From Paracidovorax avenae ATCC 19860 (GTDB lineage: Bacteria > Pseudomonadota > Gammaproteobacteria > Burkholderiales > Burkholderiaceae_C): a DNA stretch of 64,000 nt. The stretch covers positions 124,001 to 188,000 of the forward strand of contig NC_015138.1 in assembly GCF_000176855.2 (NCBI RefSeq). Direction: 5' to 3'. Positions 15,164 through 24,664 of the stretch are shown here, one piece after another; within the stretch, counting starts at the first letter, position 1; each line of letters begins with the position of its first letter. The notes beneath the pieces are model-generated. The model was not told the DNA's origin and ran no database searches. It was given only the letters and a program-made list of their open reading frames with translations. A program made the position numbers and the translations under genes.

Positions 15164-15892
15164 ATGCCCTCGCCCAGCCCCTGCCCCTCCTGCCGCCAGC
15201 CCGCCGAGAACCACCGCTTCGCCGCGCGCGACGGCGGAGACCTGCACATCGACCTGTGCTTCGCCTGCCAGGGCCTGTGGTTCGATCCGCGGGAAAACAC
15301 GCGGCTCGCGCCGGGCGCGGTGCTGGAGCTGTTCGAGCTGCTGCACCGGCACCGCGGCGACGCGCACCGCCCGCTCGCCGATCGCATGCAGTGCCCGCGC
15401 TGCGCGAAGGCGCTGGAGCCGGGGTTCGACCTGGGCCAGGGCGGGCGCTACCGCACCTACCGCTGCGCGGCGCGCCACGGCCGGTTCAGCACCTTCGGCT
15501 CCTTCATGGTGGAGAAGGGCTTCGTGCGCCACCTCTCGCCGCTGGAAATCGATGCCCTGGCCGAGCGTGTGGGCACCATCGCGTGCACGGCCTGCGGCGG
15601 CGCGGTGGATATCCGCAACGACCATGCATGCCCGTACTGCCGCTCGGCCCTGTCGCTGCTCGATCCGCGGGCGGTGGACAAGGCGCAGGAGCGCCATGCC
15701 CGCGCCGCGCAGGCGGTATCCGAGCCCGCCCGGCCCGAGGCCCTGGCCGACGCGCTCATCGCGATGGAACGCGAGCGTGAACGGGAGCGCCGGGAACGCC
15801 AGCGCGAGGCGTTCACCTCATCCTCCGCCTCCGAGGGGTTCGACCTGCTCTCGGCCGGGGTGGATCTGGTCTGGTCGCTGCTGAAGCGCTGA
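15164..15892 (+). CDS. Zinc-ribbon protein with charged coiled C-terminus
   Basis: The 242-residue protein holds three CxxC-type ribbons. The first is CPSCRQ...CFACQGLWFD at the N-terminus, a TFIIB-like zinc finger with the characteristic GLWFD ending. The second is CPRCAKALEPG around residue 77, and the third is CTACGG...CPYC around residue 145. A Glu/Arg-rich helical stretch (ALIAMERERERERRERQRE) and a hydrophobic tail (FDLLSAGVDLVWSLLKR) follow. The role is unknown; this type is common in beta-proteobacteria. The start was chosen just before the first ribbon. The gene is divergent from the CoA-transferase and convergent with the permease. Confidence 0.7.
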   Translation: MPSPSPCPSCRQPAENHRFAARDGGDLHIDLCFACQGLWFDPRENTRLAPGAVLELFELLHRHRGDAHRPLADRMQCPRCAKALEPGFDLGQGGRYRTYRCAARHGRFSTFGSFMVEKGFVRHLSPLEIDALAERVGTIACTACGGAVDIRNDHACPYCRSALSLLDPRAVDKAQERHARAAQAVSEPARPEALADALIAMERERERERRERQREAFTSSSASEGFDLLSAGVDLVWSLLKR

Positions 15893-15909
15893 GCGGCTGC
15901 AGGCCCGGA

Positions 15910-17211
15910 TCAGCGGCCGCGCCGCAGGTTCAGCAGCGCGTAGAGCCCGATCGCCCCGAAGGTGGCGGTACCGATGCCGCCCAGCGCGAAGTCGCCGAAC
16001 TTCAGCGTGAAATCGCCCGTGCCGATGATCAGCGTGATCGCCGCCACGATGAGGTTCTTGTTGTCGGAGAAGTCCACGCGGTTGTCCACCCAGATCTTGG
16101 CGCCGGCCACGGCGATGAGGCCGAACACCACGATCGAGACACCGCCCATCACCGGCAGCGGGATCGCCTGGATCAGCGCGCCGAACTTCGGCGAGAAGCC
16201 CAGCACCAGCGCGATCAGGCCGGCCACGAGGAACACGGCGGTGGAGTAGATCTTGGTGGCGGCCATCACGCCGATGTTCTCGGCATACGTGGTCACGCCC
16301 GTGCCGCCCACCGCGCCGCTCGCCATGGTGGCGATGCCGTCGCCGATGAAGGCGCGGCCCATGTAGCGGTCGAGGTTGCGGCCGGTCATGGCGGTGACGG
16401 CCTTCACGTGGCCGAGGTTCTCGGCCACCAGAATGACGGCCACGGGCGCGATCAGCAGCATGGCCGGCGCACTGAAGGCAGGCGCGGCGAAGTGCGGCAG
16501 GCCCAGCCAGGGCGCGGCCAGCACGCCGGAGAGGTCCATCGGCTTGCCCAGGCCCAGGCCGTTGGTGAGCAGCGCGTACAGCACGCTGGCGGCGATCAGG
16601 CCCACGAGGATGAGCAGCCGCTGCAGCATGCCGCGCGTGAGCACGGCGACCAGGCCCACGCACACGAAGGTGGCGGCCTGCATCCAGCTCTCGAAATTGT
16701 TGGCCGCCATGTTCTTGATGGGCACCTGCGCGAGGTTGAGCCCGATCACCGCGACCACCGCACCCGTCACCACGGGCGGCATGCAGCGCTCGATCCAGCC
16801 CGTGCCCACGGCCTGCACGATGGCGCCGATCACGGTGTAGAGCAGGCCGCAGGCGATGATGCCGCCCAGCGCCAGGGCCATGTTGGCGTTCGGGCCCGGG
16901 CCGGTGTAGCCCGTGGCGGCGATCACCACCCCGATGAAGGCGAAGCTCGAACCCAGGTAGCTCGGCACGCGGCCGCCCGTAACCAGGAAGAAGATCAGCG
17001 TGCCCAGGCCGCTCATCAGGATGGCCACGTTGGGATCGAAGCCCATGAGGATGGGTGCGAGCACGGTGGCCCCGAACATGGCGATCACGTGCTGCACGCC
17101 CATGGCGGCGGTCTGCCCCCAGGGCAGGCGCTCGTCGGGGGCGACCACGGCGCCCTCGGCGGGCGACGCCAGCCGCCAGCGGGTGAAGTACGAAGAAGAG
17201 GGGGTGGACAC
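15910..17211 (-). CDS. Uracil/xanthine permease (NCS2 family)
   Basis: The 433-residue protein has about 12-14 membrane segments and the NCS2 signatures. These include [20 protein letters not shown] in the first helices, [12 protein letters not shown], and [20 protein letters not shown] with the conserved Glu-Asn. [20 protein letters not shown] is in TM10. It imports a nucleobase with protons across the inner membrane. The pattern is nearer to UraA/RutG uracil carriers than to xanthine carriers, but the substrate is not certain. Translation begins at GTG 17211, 9 bases after AAGGAG; no ATG fits the family start. It is divergent from the AsmA-like gene. Confidence 0.88.
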   Translation of the reverse strand: MSTPSSSYFTRWRLASPAEGAVVAPDERLPWGQTAAMGVQHVIAMFGATVLAPILMGFDPNVAILMSGLGTLIFFLVTGGRVPSYLGSSFAFIGVVIAATGYTGPGPNANMALALGGIIACGLLYTVIGAIVQAVGTGWIERCMPPVVTGAVVAVIGLNLAQVPIKNMAANNFESWMQAATFVCVGLVAVLTRGMLQRLLILVGLIAASVLYALLTNGLGLGKPMDLSGVLAAPWLGLPHFAAPAFSAPAMLLIAPVAVILVAENLGHVKAVTAMTGRNLDRYMGRAFIGDGIATMASGAVGGTGVTTYAENIGVMAATKIYSTAVFLVAGLIALVLGFSPKFGALIQAIPLPVMGGVSIVVFGLIAVAGAKIWVDNRVDFSDNKNLIVAAITLIIGTGDFTLKFGDFALGGIGTATFGAIGLYALLNLRRGR

Positions 17212-17294
17212 GGTGATGGACTCCTTGGACGTTGGGGGCTGGCGTGCTGGTGTTCCGGGCGGGCAGGGAAGCGTGGCGAGTGTAGGCGCTGGCG

Positions 17295-17314
17295 ACGCCC
17301 GCCCACGCGGGCGT
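17295..17314. promoter_or_regulatory. Perfect 8-bp inverted repeat in the permease/AsmA-like divergent region
   Basis: ACGCCCGC (17295-17302) and GCGGGCGT (17307-17314) are separated by 4 bases. It lies 84 bases before the permease start and 67 bases before the AsmA-like start, so it could be an operator or an mRNA hairpin in either leader. No T-tract follows on either strand, which argues against a terminator. Confidence 0.4.
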
Positions 17315-17380
17315 AGGAATGGGACGACCCGTGCCACGCAATGGCTGCGGTAAGGTGACCTGCCATCTGGATCGCGCAGC

Positions 17381-18808
17381 GTGCCCACGTCCTCCTCTTC
17401 CCCTTCGTCCGCCGCTCCGGCCGACGCCCCTGTGCCCGCTGCCCGGGCCGCACCGGGCGGCGGCCCGCGCCCCGGCGCCCGTCCGGCCTGGGGCCGGGCC
17501 CTGCGATGGACGCTGGGCGGCGTGGCCGTCGCGGGCGTCATCGTGCTGGCGGCGGGAGCCGCGCTGTGGTGGTGGCTGCCGTCCGACGAGGAACTCGCCC
17601 GGCGCGCCGGTGACGGCGCTGGCGATCTGCTGGGCGTGCCCGTGGTGGTGGACCGGCTCGAATGGCATCTGCTGCCCTCGCCCCGGTTGGTGCTGCACGG
17701 CGTGCACACCGAGCAGGAGGCACCCGTCTCGGCGGACCGCATCGTGGCCGATGCGCGCTGGTCCGACCTGCTGCGCCTGCGGCTCGCCCTGGCGCGGCTG
17801 CGGCTGGAGGGCGCGGCCGTTCCGCAACTGTCGCTCTCGCAGTTCAAGGTGCGCGATGCCGGGCAGGACGGCCCGGCCAGCTTCGGGCCCTTCACGCTCG
17901 CCGAGGTGCCGGTGGAGCGCGCCGAATGGCAGGGCGTGCGCTGGATCGGCCGGCAGGGGCGCGACCTGGCCTACGGCGGCTCCGTGGATTTCGGGGCCGC
18001 ATGGCGGCCCGCGCACGGGCTGCTGGAGCGCGAGGGCGCGTCGCCGCCCGCGCGCCTGGCCATCGAACGCGAGGGCAGCGAAGACCGCTGGCGCGCCGAC
18101 GTGACGGCCGGCGGGCGCACCGAGCGCGGCGAACTGCGGCTGCAGGAATTCGGCGAGCGTTACCGGGTGACCGGCTCGCTCGATTTCTCCGGGGTGGATG
18201 TGGTGGGGGTCATGGATGCCTTCGAGCGTCGATCGATCGTGTCGGGCCAGGCCAGCGGTCATACCGACCTGATCGCCGAAGGCGACGACCCGGCCGCAGC
18301 GATGCGGGCGCTCCAGACGCGCACGTCCTTCACGGTGGCCCGGGCGAAACTGTTGACCTTCGACCTCGAGGCCGCCATCCGCAGCGCCGGCAGCGACAAG
18401 GGCGGCACGACACAACTCGACAGCCTGACGGGCATCGTGCGCACCGAGGCCGATGCCGGCGGCACCATCGTGCGCTACAGCGACCTGAAGGCGACTTCCG
18501 GGGTGCTTACCGCCACCGGCGATGCCGTGGTCCAGAACCAGCGCGTGAGCGGCCACGTGGCGGTGGACCTGGTGGATGGCGTCGTGGGCGTACCGCTGGA
18601 ATTCGGCGGCACGGTGAAGGACCCCACGCTCAGCCTGCCGCCCGCCGCACTGGCTGGCGCCGCGGTGGGCACGGTGGTTGCCCCCGGCGTGGGCACGGCC
18701 CTGGGCGCGCGCATCGGCGAAACCGTGCGGCGCATCTTCGGCGGAGAAGACAGGCAGGAGCCGCCGGCACCACGCCGCCTGCCGCCGGTACGGCGGGATC
18801 CGGACTAG
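17381..18808 (+). CDS. AsmA-like inner-membrane-anchored protein
   Basis: The 475-residue protein has an Ala/Pro-rich cytoplasmic start and one membrane helix (LGGVAVAGVIVLAAGAALWW, about residues 45-65). A long periplasmic, strand-rich part follows, with the AsmA-type beginning GVPVVVDRLEWHLLPSPRLV and later GVLTATGDAVVQNQRVSGHV and VPLEFGGTVKDPTLSLP. This C-terminal AsmA_2-like repeat is typical. AsmA proteins are thought to carry phospholipid between membranes. The start codon is GTG 17381; the exact start is uncertain because the N-terminus is low in complexity. It is single-gene and convergent with the chemoreceptor gene, with a terminator between. Confidence 0.7.
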   Translation: MPTSSSSPSSAAPADAPVPAARAAPGGGPRPGARPAWGRALRWTLGGVAVAGVIVLAAGAALWWWLPSDEELARRAGDGAGDLLGVPVVVDRLEWHLLPSPRLVLHGVHTEQEAPVSADRIVADARWSDLLRLRLALARLRLEGAAVPQLSLSQFKVRDAGQDGPASFGPFTLAEVPVERAEWQGVRWIGRQGRDLAYGGSVDFGAAWRPAHGLLEREGASPPARLAIEREGSEDRWRADVTAGGRTERGELRLQEFGERYRVTGSLDFSGVDVVGVMDAFERRSIVSGQASGHTDLIAEGDDPAAAMRALQTRTSFTVARAKLLTFDLEAAIRSAGSDKGGTTQLDSLTGIVRTEADAGGTIVRYSDLKATSGVLTATGDAVVQNQRVSGHVAVDLVDGVVGVPLEFGGTVKDPTLSLPPAALAGAAVGTVVAPGVGTALGARIGETVRRIFGGEDRQEPPAPRRLPPVRRDPD

Positions 18809-18836
18809 AAAAAAGAAAGGGCGCCCGAAGGCGCCC
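18806..18836 (-). terminator. Rho-independent terminator of the chemoreceptor gene
   Basis: GGGCGCC (18819-18825) and GGCGCCC (18830-18836) pair around a CGAA loop. The A-rich run at 18808-18818 becomes a U-tract on the minus strand, so it terminates the gene ending at 18865. It may also act weakly on the convergent AsmA-like transcript. Confidence 0.8.
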
Positions 18837-18864
18837 CATCATCGCTGGCTGGTCCAGGGGGAAC

Positions 18865-20733
18865 TCAGAACGTGGTCCAGTCGTCGTCGGCGTTGCTGTG
18901 TGCGGCCGGCTTCGCGGCGGGCTTGGGTGCCGCTGCCGGCAGGGCCGGTGCCTTGGGCGCCGCCGCGGCCGGGCCGGCGGGCGCCTTGGACGCGCGCTGC
19001 ACCGGCTGTGCGGGCCTGGCCGGGGGCGCAGGCGTGCTGCCCAGTTGCGCAGCCGGTGCCTTGCGGGCACCCAGGGCCGGGGAGGCGGCCGGTGCAGGCC
19101 GTGCTGCCGGGCGTGCCGGAATGGCCTGGGGCGTGGCAGCAGCGGCGTGGACGGGGGCTGGCGCAGGCGCAGCGCGCTCGGCCATGCCCGAGAGCCGGAA
19201 CACGCCCACCGCCTCGGTCAGGCGCACGGCCTGCTGCTGCAGGCTGCCGGCTGCGGCGGCGGATTCCTCCACCAGCGCGGCGTTCTGCTGCGTGGCCTGG
19301 TCGAGCTGGGACACGGCCGAATTCACCTGGCCGATGCCCTCGCTCTGCTCGCGCGTGGCGGCGTCGATCTCGGCGATCAGGTCGCTCACGCGCTGCACCT
19401 GCTGCACGATGTCGGACATGGTGGCGCCGGCTTCGTCCACCAGGCGCGTGCCCGTGCCGACCTTCTCCACGCTCTGGCCGATGAGGTTCTTGATTTCCTT
19501 GGCCGCCTCGGCGCTGCGCCCCGCGAGCGCGCGCACTTCGCTGGCCACGACCGCGAAGCCGCGGCCCTGTTCACCGGCACGGGCGGCTTCCACGGCCGCG
19601 TTCAGCGCCAGGATGTTGGTCTGGAAGGCGATGCCGTCGATCACGCCGATGATGTCGGCGATCTTGTTGGAGCTGCCCGAGATGTCCTGCATGGTCGCGA
19701 CCACCTGGCCCATGACATCGCCGCCCCGGCTCGCGGCCTGGCTGGCGGTGGAGGCGAGCTGGCTGGCCGTGCGTGCCGTATCCGCGTTCTGGCGGATGGT
19801 GGCGCTCATTTCCTCCATGGAGGCAGCCGTCTGCTGCAGGCTGGAGGCCTGCGACTCGGTGCGCTGGGAGAGGTCTGCGTTGCCGCTGGCGATCTGCGAG
19901 GAGCCGGTGGCGATGGAGTCGCTCGCCTGCCGGATCTGGTGCACCACGCGCGTGAGGTTTCCGTTCATGGTCTGCAGGGAGTGCAGCAGCAGGGCGGCCT
20001 CGTCGCGGCCGGTATCGTCCATCGTGCGGGTCAGGTCGCCCTCGGCCACGGCCTGGGCCAGGCCCACGGCCTGGGACATCGGCCCGGTGATGGAACGCGT
20101 GATCAGGATGGCGCCCACCACGCCCACCAGCACGGCGATCACGGCGACCACGCCGAGGATGGTGGCGGACTGCACGAAAGTGGCATGGGCCTGAACGCTG
20201 GCCTGCTGCATTTCGCCTTCGTACTGCTTCACGAGCTGTGCCAGGTGGCCGAGCAGTTCGCCCTGGATCTTGTAGCGCGGGCCGAAAAGCAGTTTCTGCC
20301 CTTCGATGTTCTGGTTGCTGAGCCCCAGCCTGGTCACGTCGGCGGTGAACGCCAGGTATTCCTTGCTCGATGCTTCGGTGGTGTCGATCAGGCTGCGGGT
20401 TGCGGGCGATGTTTCCATCTGCCGCAGCCGGGCGATCGTGTCGGCGAACTCGGCGGTACTTTTGTCGATGACGGCCTTGTTGCTCGCCATCTGCGCCTCA
20501 TCCTCCAGGATGATGATGTTCCGTGCGGCGCGGGCGATGTCCAGCACCAGGTAGCTCATGCGCTGGCTGGCACTCGCCTTGGCGTAGTACTCGGACGTGA
20601 GCTGCTGTGACGTGTGGTCGAGCGAAGACATGCGGGCAATGCCCATTCCGGTGACGATGGCCAGCAGCAGCAGCAGCAGGCCGAAGCCCAGGGCCAGCCG
20701 GTATCCCAGGGTGAGACGGCGGAGGAATTGCAT
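18865..20733 (-). CDS. Methyl-accepting chemotaxis protein with C-terminal tether motif
   Basis: The 622-residue protein has TM1 (LALGFGLLLLLLAIVTGMGI), a four-helix-bundle type ligand domain (about residues 35-190) and TM2 (ILGVVAVIAVLVGVVGAILI). HAMP follows, then a signalling domain with the invariant tip IAFQTNILALNAAVEAARAG at about residue 380. The receptor ends with an unusual Ala/Pro-rich linker of about 100 residues and a final DDDWTTF. That resembles the NWETF-type pentapeptide by which high-abundance receptors bind CheR and CheB. It should be a Tsr/Tar-class receptor for small molecules in the periplasm; the ligand is not predictable. The start at 20733 has only a weak ribosome-binding site. 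Confidence 0.9.
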   Translation of the reverse strand: MQFLRRLTLGYRLALGFGLLLLLLAIVTGMGIARMSSLDHTSQQLTSEYYAKASASQRMSYLVLDIARAARNIIILEDEAQMASNKAVIDKSTAEFADTIARLRQMETSPATRSLIDTTEASSKEYLAFTADVTRLGLSNQNIEGQKLLFGPRYKIQGELLGHLAQLVKQYEGEMQQASVQAHATFVQSATILGVVAVIAVLVGVVGAILITRSITGPMSQAVGLAQAVAEGDLTRTMDDTGRDEAALLLHSLQTMNGNLTRVVHQIRQASDSIATGSSQIASGNADLSQRTESQASSLQQTAASMEEMSATIRQNADTARTASQLASTASQAASRGGDVMGQVVATMQDISGSSNKIADIIGVIDGIAFQTNILALNAAVEAARAGEQGRGFAVVASEVRALAGRSAEAAKEIKNLIGQSVEKVGTGTRLVDEAGATMSDIVQQVQRVSDLIAEIDAATREQSEGIGQVNSAVSQLDQATQQNAALVEESAAAAGSLQQQAVRLTEAVGVFRLSGMAERAAPAPAPVHAAAATPQAIPARPAARPAPAASPALGARKAPAAQLGSTPAPPARPAQPVQRASKAPAGPAAAAPKAPALPAAAPKPAAKPAAHSNADDDWTTF

Positions 20734-20928
20734 AGGGGAACTTTCAGTTCGGGGCGGGGACTCGGCCAGGTGGAAACCGGCGCAGACACGCATTTTCGCG
20801 CGGAGCCATGACATTCCGGGAGTATGTGACAAAACGCAACGGTCTGCAGGGCGCCATTGCAGTGGGCCCGCAGCTTCCGGGGCAATGGGCGCACCTGACG
20901 TGTGTGCGCATCGGCCGGAACGATGGAA

Positions 20929-22842
20929 TCAGGCCTGGCTGCCAGCTAGCGCGCGCTCGATCCGGCGCCGGTTCACGGTGGTTTTCGGGACGTGGAACGG
21001 GAACCACGTTCGCACGTCCTCTTCCAGCCCGATGCCGTGCATGTAGTTGTAGATCGCCTTCTTCAACCCCGCGCCCAGCGCATCATGGTCCACCCCCGTC
21101 GGATCGATGAAGGCCACGTCGTTCTTCGCGAAGCCGCCGGGCGGCAAGGGGGCGAGCGTCACGCCATATTCCGCCGGATTCTTCCCCACGGGCGAATGCA
21201 CGGTGCAGGCGAAGCGGTGGAAGAAGCCGCTCTGGATGCAGCCGTTGGCGAACAGCTGGCGCACGTATTCCAGCGCGTCCACCGTGTCCTGCACGGTCTG
21301 GGTGGGGAAACCGTACATCAGGTAGGCGTGCACAAGGATGCCGGCGTCGCTGAAGGCGCGGGTCACGCGCGCCACCTGGTCCACGGAGACGCCTTTCTTC
21401 ATCAGCTGCAGCAGCCGGTCCGACGCCACCTCCAGCCCGCCGGAGATGGCGATGCAGCCCGAATCGGCCAGCAGCCCGGCCAGCTCGGGCGTGAAGGTCT
21501 TCTCGAAGCGCACGTTGCCCCACCAGCTGATGCCGGCATTGCGCTCGATGAGTTCGGTGGCCAGCGCCTTGAGCGCCTTCGGGGGCGCGGCCTCGTCCAC
21601 GAAGTGGAAGCCCGTCTGTCCGGTTTCGGCGACGATGGCCTGGATGCGGTCGGCCAGCACCTGGGCGCTGGCGCCTTCGTAGCGGCCGATGTAGTCCAGG
21701 CCCACATCGCAGAAGCTGCACTTCTTCCAGTAGCAGCCATGCGCCACGGTGAGCTTGTTCCAGCGGCCGTCGCTCCAGAGCCGGTGCATGGGGTTGAGCA
21801 TGTCCAGCAGCGACAGGTAGCGGTCCAGCGGCAGGCCGTCCCAGGTGGGGGTGCCGACCTCGGCGAAGGCGACGTCGGCTTCCATCATGTTCACGTACTG
21901 CACCGCGCCGGCATCATCGCGCACGAAAGTGCGAACGAGGCGCTGCCTGCCGCGGCGGCCTTCCAGGTGTTCCAGCAGCGCCAGCAGCGGGCGCTCGCCG
22001 GCATCGAGCGTGACGTAGTCGAAGAAGTCGAACACGCGCGGATCGGACAGCTCGCGCAGCTCGGTGTTCACGAAGCCGCCGCCCAGCACGGTGGCGATGT
22101 GCGGATGCCGCGCCTTGATGGCCTGGGCGATGCGGAAGGCCGCATAGACCGAGCCCGGGAACGGCACCGAGAGCAGCACCACCGTGGGCTGGTGGCGCCC
22201 GATGGCCTCGTGCGTGAGCTGTGCGAGCAGGTCGTCCACCAGCGTGGGAGGGGCGCCCAGGGCATCGGCCAGCGGGTCGAAGGTGGGCTGGCTGCCGGCC
22301 AGCGATTCGGCATAGCGTACGAACTCGAAGCGTTCGTCCACCGCATCGCGCAGCACGTCGGCCAGGTCGTTCAGGTAGAGCGTGGCCAGGTGCTTGGCCT
22401 TGTCCTGCAGGCCCAGGGCGCCGAAGGCCCAGCCCAGCGGATCGCCGCCTTCGTCATCGACATAGACATCGAGCGAGGCGAAGCGCGGCCCTTCGGGCAG
22501 GTAGTGGCGCCCGGCGACGCGGTGCGCCAGCGTGCTGTCCCGCCCCTGCAGGAACGCGATGGCCGGGCCGATGGTGGCCAGATACCGGTCCTGCTGGCTG
22601 GCGAAGGACTGCACGGCGGGGCTGCGCCGCTTCGGGGGAATCGCCTGCACCCGCTCTGCCACCTCCTTCAGTCCTTCGGGCGAGAGCAGGCGCAGCACCA
22701 GGGCCAGCGCCAGGTCTTCCTGGAAGGCCGCGATGCCGCGCGAGCGCAAAAAGCCCGTGAGGTAGGCGGTGGAGGGGTAGGGCGTGTTGAGCTGCGTCAT
22801 CGGCGGGATGACGGCCAGAACACGGCAGGCGGAATCGGGCAT
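20929..22842 (-). CDS. B12-binding-domain radical SAM protein
   Basis: The 637-residue protein starts with a cobalamin-binding-like Rossmann region (CRVLAVIPPMTQLNTPYPST and, later, TVVLLSVPFPGSVYAAFRIA). The radical SAM core follows, with the Cx3Cx2C cluster motif in AHGCYWKKCSFCDVGLDYIG at about residue 370. The GG-containing SAM loop is near FVDEAAPPKALKALA, and PTQTVQDTVDALEYVRQLFA is downstream. The cluster spacing is CX5CX2C (CYWKKCSFC gives CX4CX2C), slightly unlike the canonical CX3CX2C. Proteins of this size and order are often annotated as oxidoreductases of unknown product. The gene is single, and the start at 22842 fits the N-terminal strand. Confidence 0.8.
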   Translation of the reverse strand: MPDSACRVLAVIPPMTQLNTPYPSTAYLTGFLRSRGIAAFQEDLALALVLRLLSPEGLKEVAERVQAIPPKRRSPAVQSFASQQDRYLATIGPAIAFLQGRDSTLAHRVAGRHYLPEGPRFASLDVYVDDEGGDPLGWAFGALGLQDKAKHLATLYLNDLADVLRDAVDERFEFVRYAESLAGSQPTFDPLADALGAPPTLVDDLLAQLTHEAIGRHQPTVVLLSVPFPGSVYAAFRIAQAIKARHPHIATVLGGGFVNTELRELSDPRVFDFFDYVTLDAGERPLLALLEHLEGRRGRQRLVRTFVRDDAGAVQYVNMMEADVAFAEVGTPTWDGLPLDRYLSLLDMLNPMHRLWSDGRWNKLTVAHGCYWKKCSFCDVGLDYIGRYEGASAQVLADRIQAIVAETGQTGFHFVDEAAPPKALKALATELIERNAGISWWGNVRFEKTFTPELAGLLADSGCIAISGGLEVASDRLLQLMKKGVSVDQVARVTRAFSDAGILVHAYLMYGFPTQTVQDTVDALEYVRQLFANGCIQSGFFHRFACTVHSPVGKNPAEYGVTLAPLPPGGFAKNDVAFIDPTGVDHDALGAGLKKAIYNYMHGIGLEEDVRTWFPFHVPKTTVNRRRIERALAGSQA

Positions 22843-22942
22843 GGAAAACGTGGGACAGGGGGCCCCGATTATCCCGGCGTGCCGCGCGGCGTGCCGGCCA
22901 GGGGGCACTGCGGCATCTCCACCGGGTGGTGGAGGTCGGGGC

Positions 22943-23998
22943 TCAGGGGCCGGGGGCCGGTCCTTCACCGGCCGGTACCGGGGCCTGCCGTGCCAGCCGC
23001 CGGGCCTGCTTGACCTCGTACATCTGCCGGTCGGCCCGGTCCAGGGCCTGCTCGGCCGTGAGCGGCTGCTCCGGCGGCACGGCGATGGCGCCCACGCTGG
23101 CACCTTCGTAATCGAGCGTGGCGTCCGGAAGGACGAATCGTCCCTGCGTGGCCTGGGCGACGCGCTCTCGGAAGGACTCCTGCGGGCAGTGCACCGCATC
23201 TCCGGCTTGCGTGCCGAGGGCTGCCACGACGAATTCGTCACCCCCCATGCGGGCCACCACGTCTTCCTCGCGCAGCACCGCCCGCAGCCGCTGCGCGATG
23301 GCCACCAGGAACTGGTCGCCCACCTCGTGCCCGTGGCGGTCGTTGATCGACTTGAAGCGGTCCAGGTCGATGAAGGCCACCAGCACCTCCACGTGCCGGC
23401 GCCGGCCCTGCGACAGCAGCCGCGTGAGCGACTCGATGAGCGCCCGGCGGTTCTGCAGTCCCGTCAGTGCGTCGGTCGCGGCGTATCGGGCCAGCCGTTC
23501 GTTGGCGCAGACCAGTTCCCCGATCAGCCGCTCGCGTTCGATCTGCTGGCCGATCAGGTGGGCGAAGAGGGTGAGGATGTGCTCGGTTTCGGGCGTGGAC
23601 GGCCGGGCCCGCGTGCTGGCCGCGCACAGCGTGCCGCACAGCCGGCCGTCCGCAGTGCGCACGGGCATGCTGGCATAGGCCCGCAGGCCCAGGTCGCGCA
23701 CGGCCGCCAGGTCCGCCCAGCGGCTCGAAATGTCGCTGGCGTAGCGCAGGCCCTCGTCCAGCGCCCGCTTGCAGGGCGTCTGGTCCCAGGAGGTGACCAG
23801 GCCTTCGGGGATCTGCAGCGTGCCGGAATTGCGCGCGTGCAGGATCCGGAGGGTGCCTTGTGCCTCGTCGATGGACGTCAGGTAGGTGGATTCCAGCCCC
23901 GTCACCATCGACAGCATCTCCAGCAGCGGGCGCGTGAGGTCCTCCAGGGTGCGCGCCGTGGAGACCGAGCCGGACAGTTGCTCGAGGAGGGGTGTCAT
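22943..23998 (-). CDS. GAF-GGDEF diguanylate cyclase
   Basis: The 351-residue protein has an N-terminal GAF sensor domain (about residues 15-155, with YASMPVRTADGRLCGTLCAA). A catalytic GGDEF domain (about 175-335) carries AFIDLDRFKSINDRHGHEVG and ARMGGDEFVVAALG. An RxxD inhibitory site is present five residues before GGDEF (REED-VVARM-GGDEF), so the enzyme should make c-di-GMP and be product-inhibited. No membrane segment is seen, so it is cytoplasmic and senses an intracellular ligand through GAF. The gene is isolated, with about 40 bp to the carbonic anhydrase gene upstream on the same strand. Confidence 0.9.
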   Translation of the reverse strand: MTPLLEQLSGSVSTARTLEDLTRPLLEMLSMVTGLESTYLTSIDEAQGTLRILHARNSGTLQIPEGLVTSWDQTPCKRALDEGLRYASDISSRWADLAAVRDLGLRAYASMPVRTADGRLCGTLCAASTRARPSTPETEHILTLFAHLIGQQIERERLIGELVCANERLARYAATDALTGLQNRRALIESLTRLLSQGRRRHVEVLVAFIDLDRFKSINDRHGHEVGDQFLVAIAQRLRAVLREEDVVARMGGDEFVVAALGTQAGDAVHCPQESFRERVAQATQGRFVLPDATLDYEGASVGAIAVPPEQPLTAEQALDRADRQMYEVKQARRLARQAPVPAGEGPAPGP

Positions 23999-24040
23999 GC
24001 GGGGCGGAGGTTAGATGATCCGCATGGGCCTGTCGAGCGC

Positions 24041-24583
24041 TCAGCCCCGTGGCGGCGTGGCCAGGTAATTGTTCTTGACCCGGATGTAGTGTTCCGCGGA
24101 GTAGCGCAGGTAGGCGATCTCCTGCGGAGTCAACGCACGCTGGCGCACGGCGGGCCGGCCGATGTAGAGAGAGCCGTGCTCCAGCATCTTGCCCGGCGGC
24201 ACCAGGCTGCCGGCGCCGAGCATCACCTGGTCGCCGATGACCGCATCGTCCATCACGATGCTGCCCATGCCGATGAGGCACTCGTCGCCGATGCGGCAGC
24301 CGTGCAGGATGGCCGAGTGTCCGATGGTCACGTGGCTGCCGATGACCAGGGGCGAGCCGTCCGGCTTGCCCGGGTGGCGGTGGGACACATGGCCCATGCT
24401 CAGGTCCTGCACGTTGGAGCCCTCGCCCACGGAGATGCGGTGCACGTCGCCGCGCAGCACGGCGTTGCACCAGACGGAGGCGTCCCGCCCCAGGTGCACG
24501 TCGCCGATCACCTGGGCCGAGGCATGGATGAACACGCCTTCGTCCGTCGTGGGCGTGGCGTCGAGATAGGGGGAAAGAGGCAT
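24041..24583 (-). CDS. Gamma-carbonic-anhydrase-like hexapeptide-repeat protein
   Basis: The 180-residue protein is built of left-handed beta-helix hexapeptides (VIGDVHLGRDASVW, VIGSHVTIGHSAIL, RIGDECLIGMGSIV). It carries the metal-ligand histidines of the gamma class in MGHVSHRH and TIGHSAILHGC. It is in the YrdA/PaaY/CaiE-like group, whose members bind zinc or iron; carbonic anhydrase activity varies. The C-terminal helix LTPQEIAYLRYSAEHYIRVK packs against the helix in known structures. It could be cotranscribed with the GGDEF gene downstream. Confidence 0.88.
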   Translation of the reverse strand: MPLSPYLDATPTTDEGVFIHASAQVIGDVHLGRDASVWCNAVLRGDVHRISVGEGSNVQDLSMGHVSHRHPGKPDGSPLVIGSHVTIGHSAILHGCRIGDECLIGMGSIVMDDAVIGDQVMLGAGSLVPPGKMLEHGSLYIGRPAVRQRALTPQEIAYLRYSAEHYIRVKNNYLATPPRG

Positions 24584-24664
24584 GGGCTGAAAACGGCCGG
24601 GGCCGGCAAACGAAGGGCGTGGCCCGGAGCGTAAGGCACGCCGGGCCGCGCCGCAGCCGGGGGC

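Noticed and set aside
15818..18556. Minus-strand frame of 912 codons over the permease and AsmA-like region
   Set aside because: Antisense or off-frame to two well-supported genes and without family motifs.
17662..20610. Plus-strand frame of 982 codons across the AsmA-like and chemoreceptor genes
   Set aside because: It crosses a terminator and two convergent real genes, with Arg/Gly-rich low-complexity translation; a shadow.
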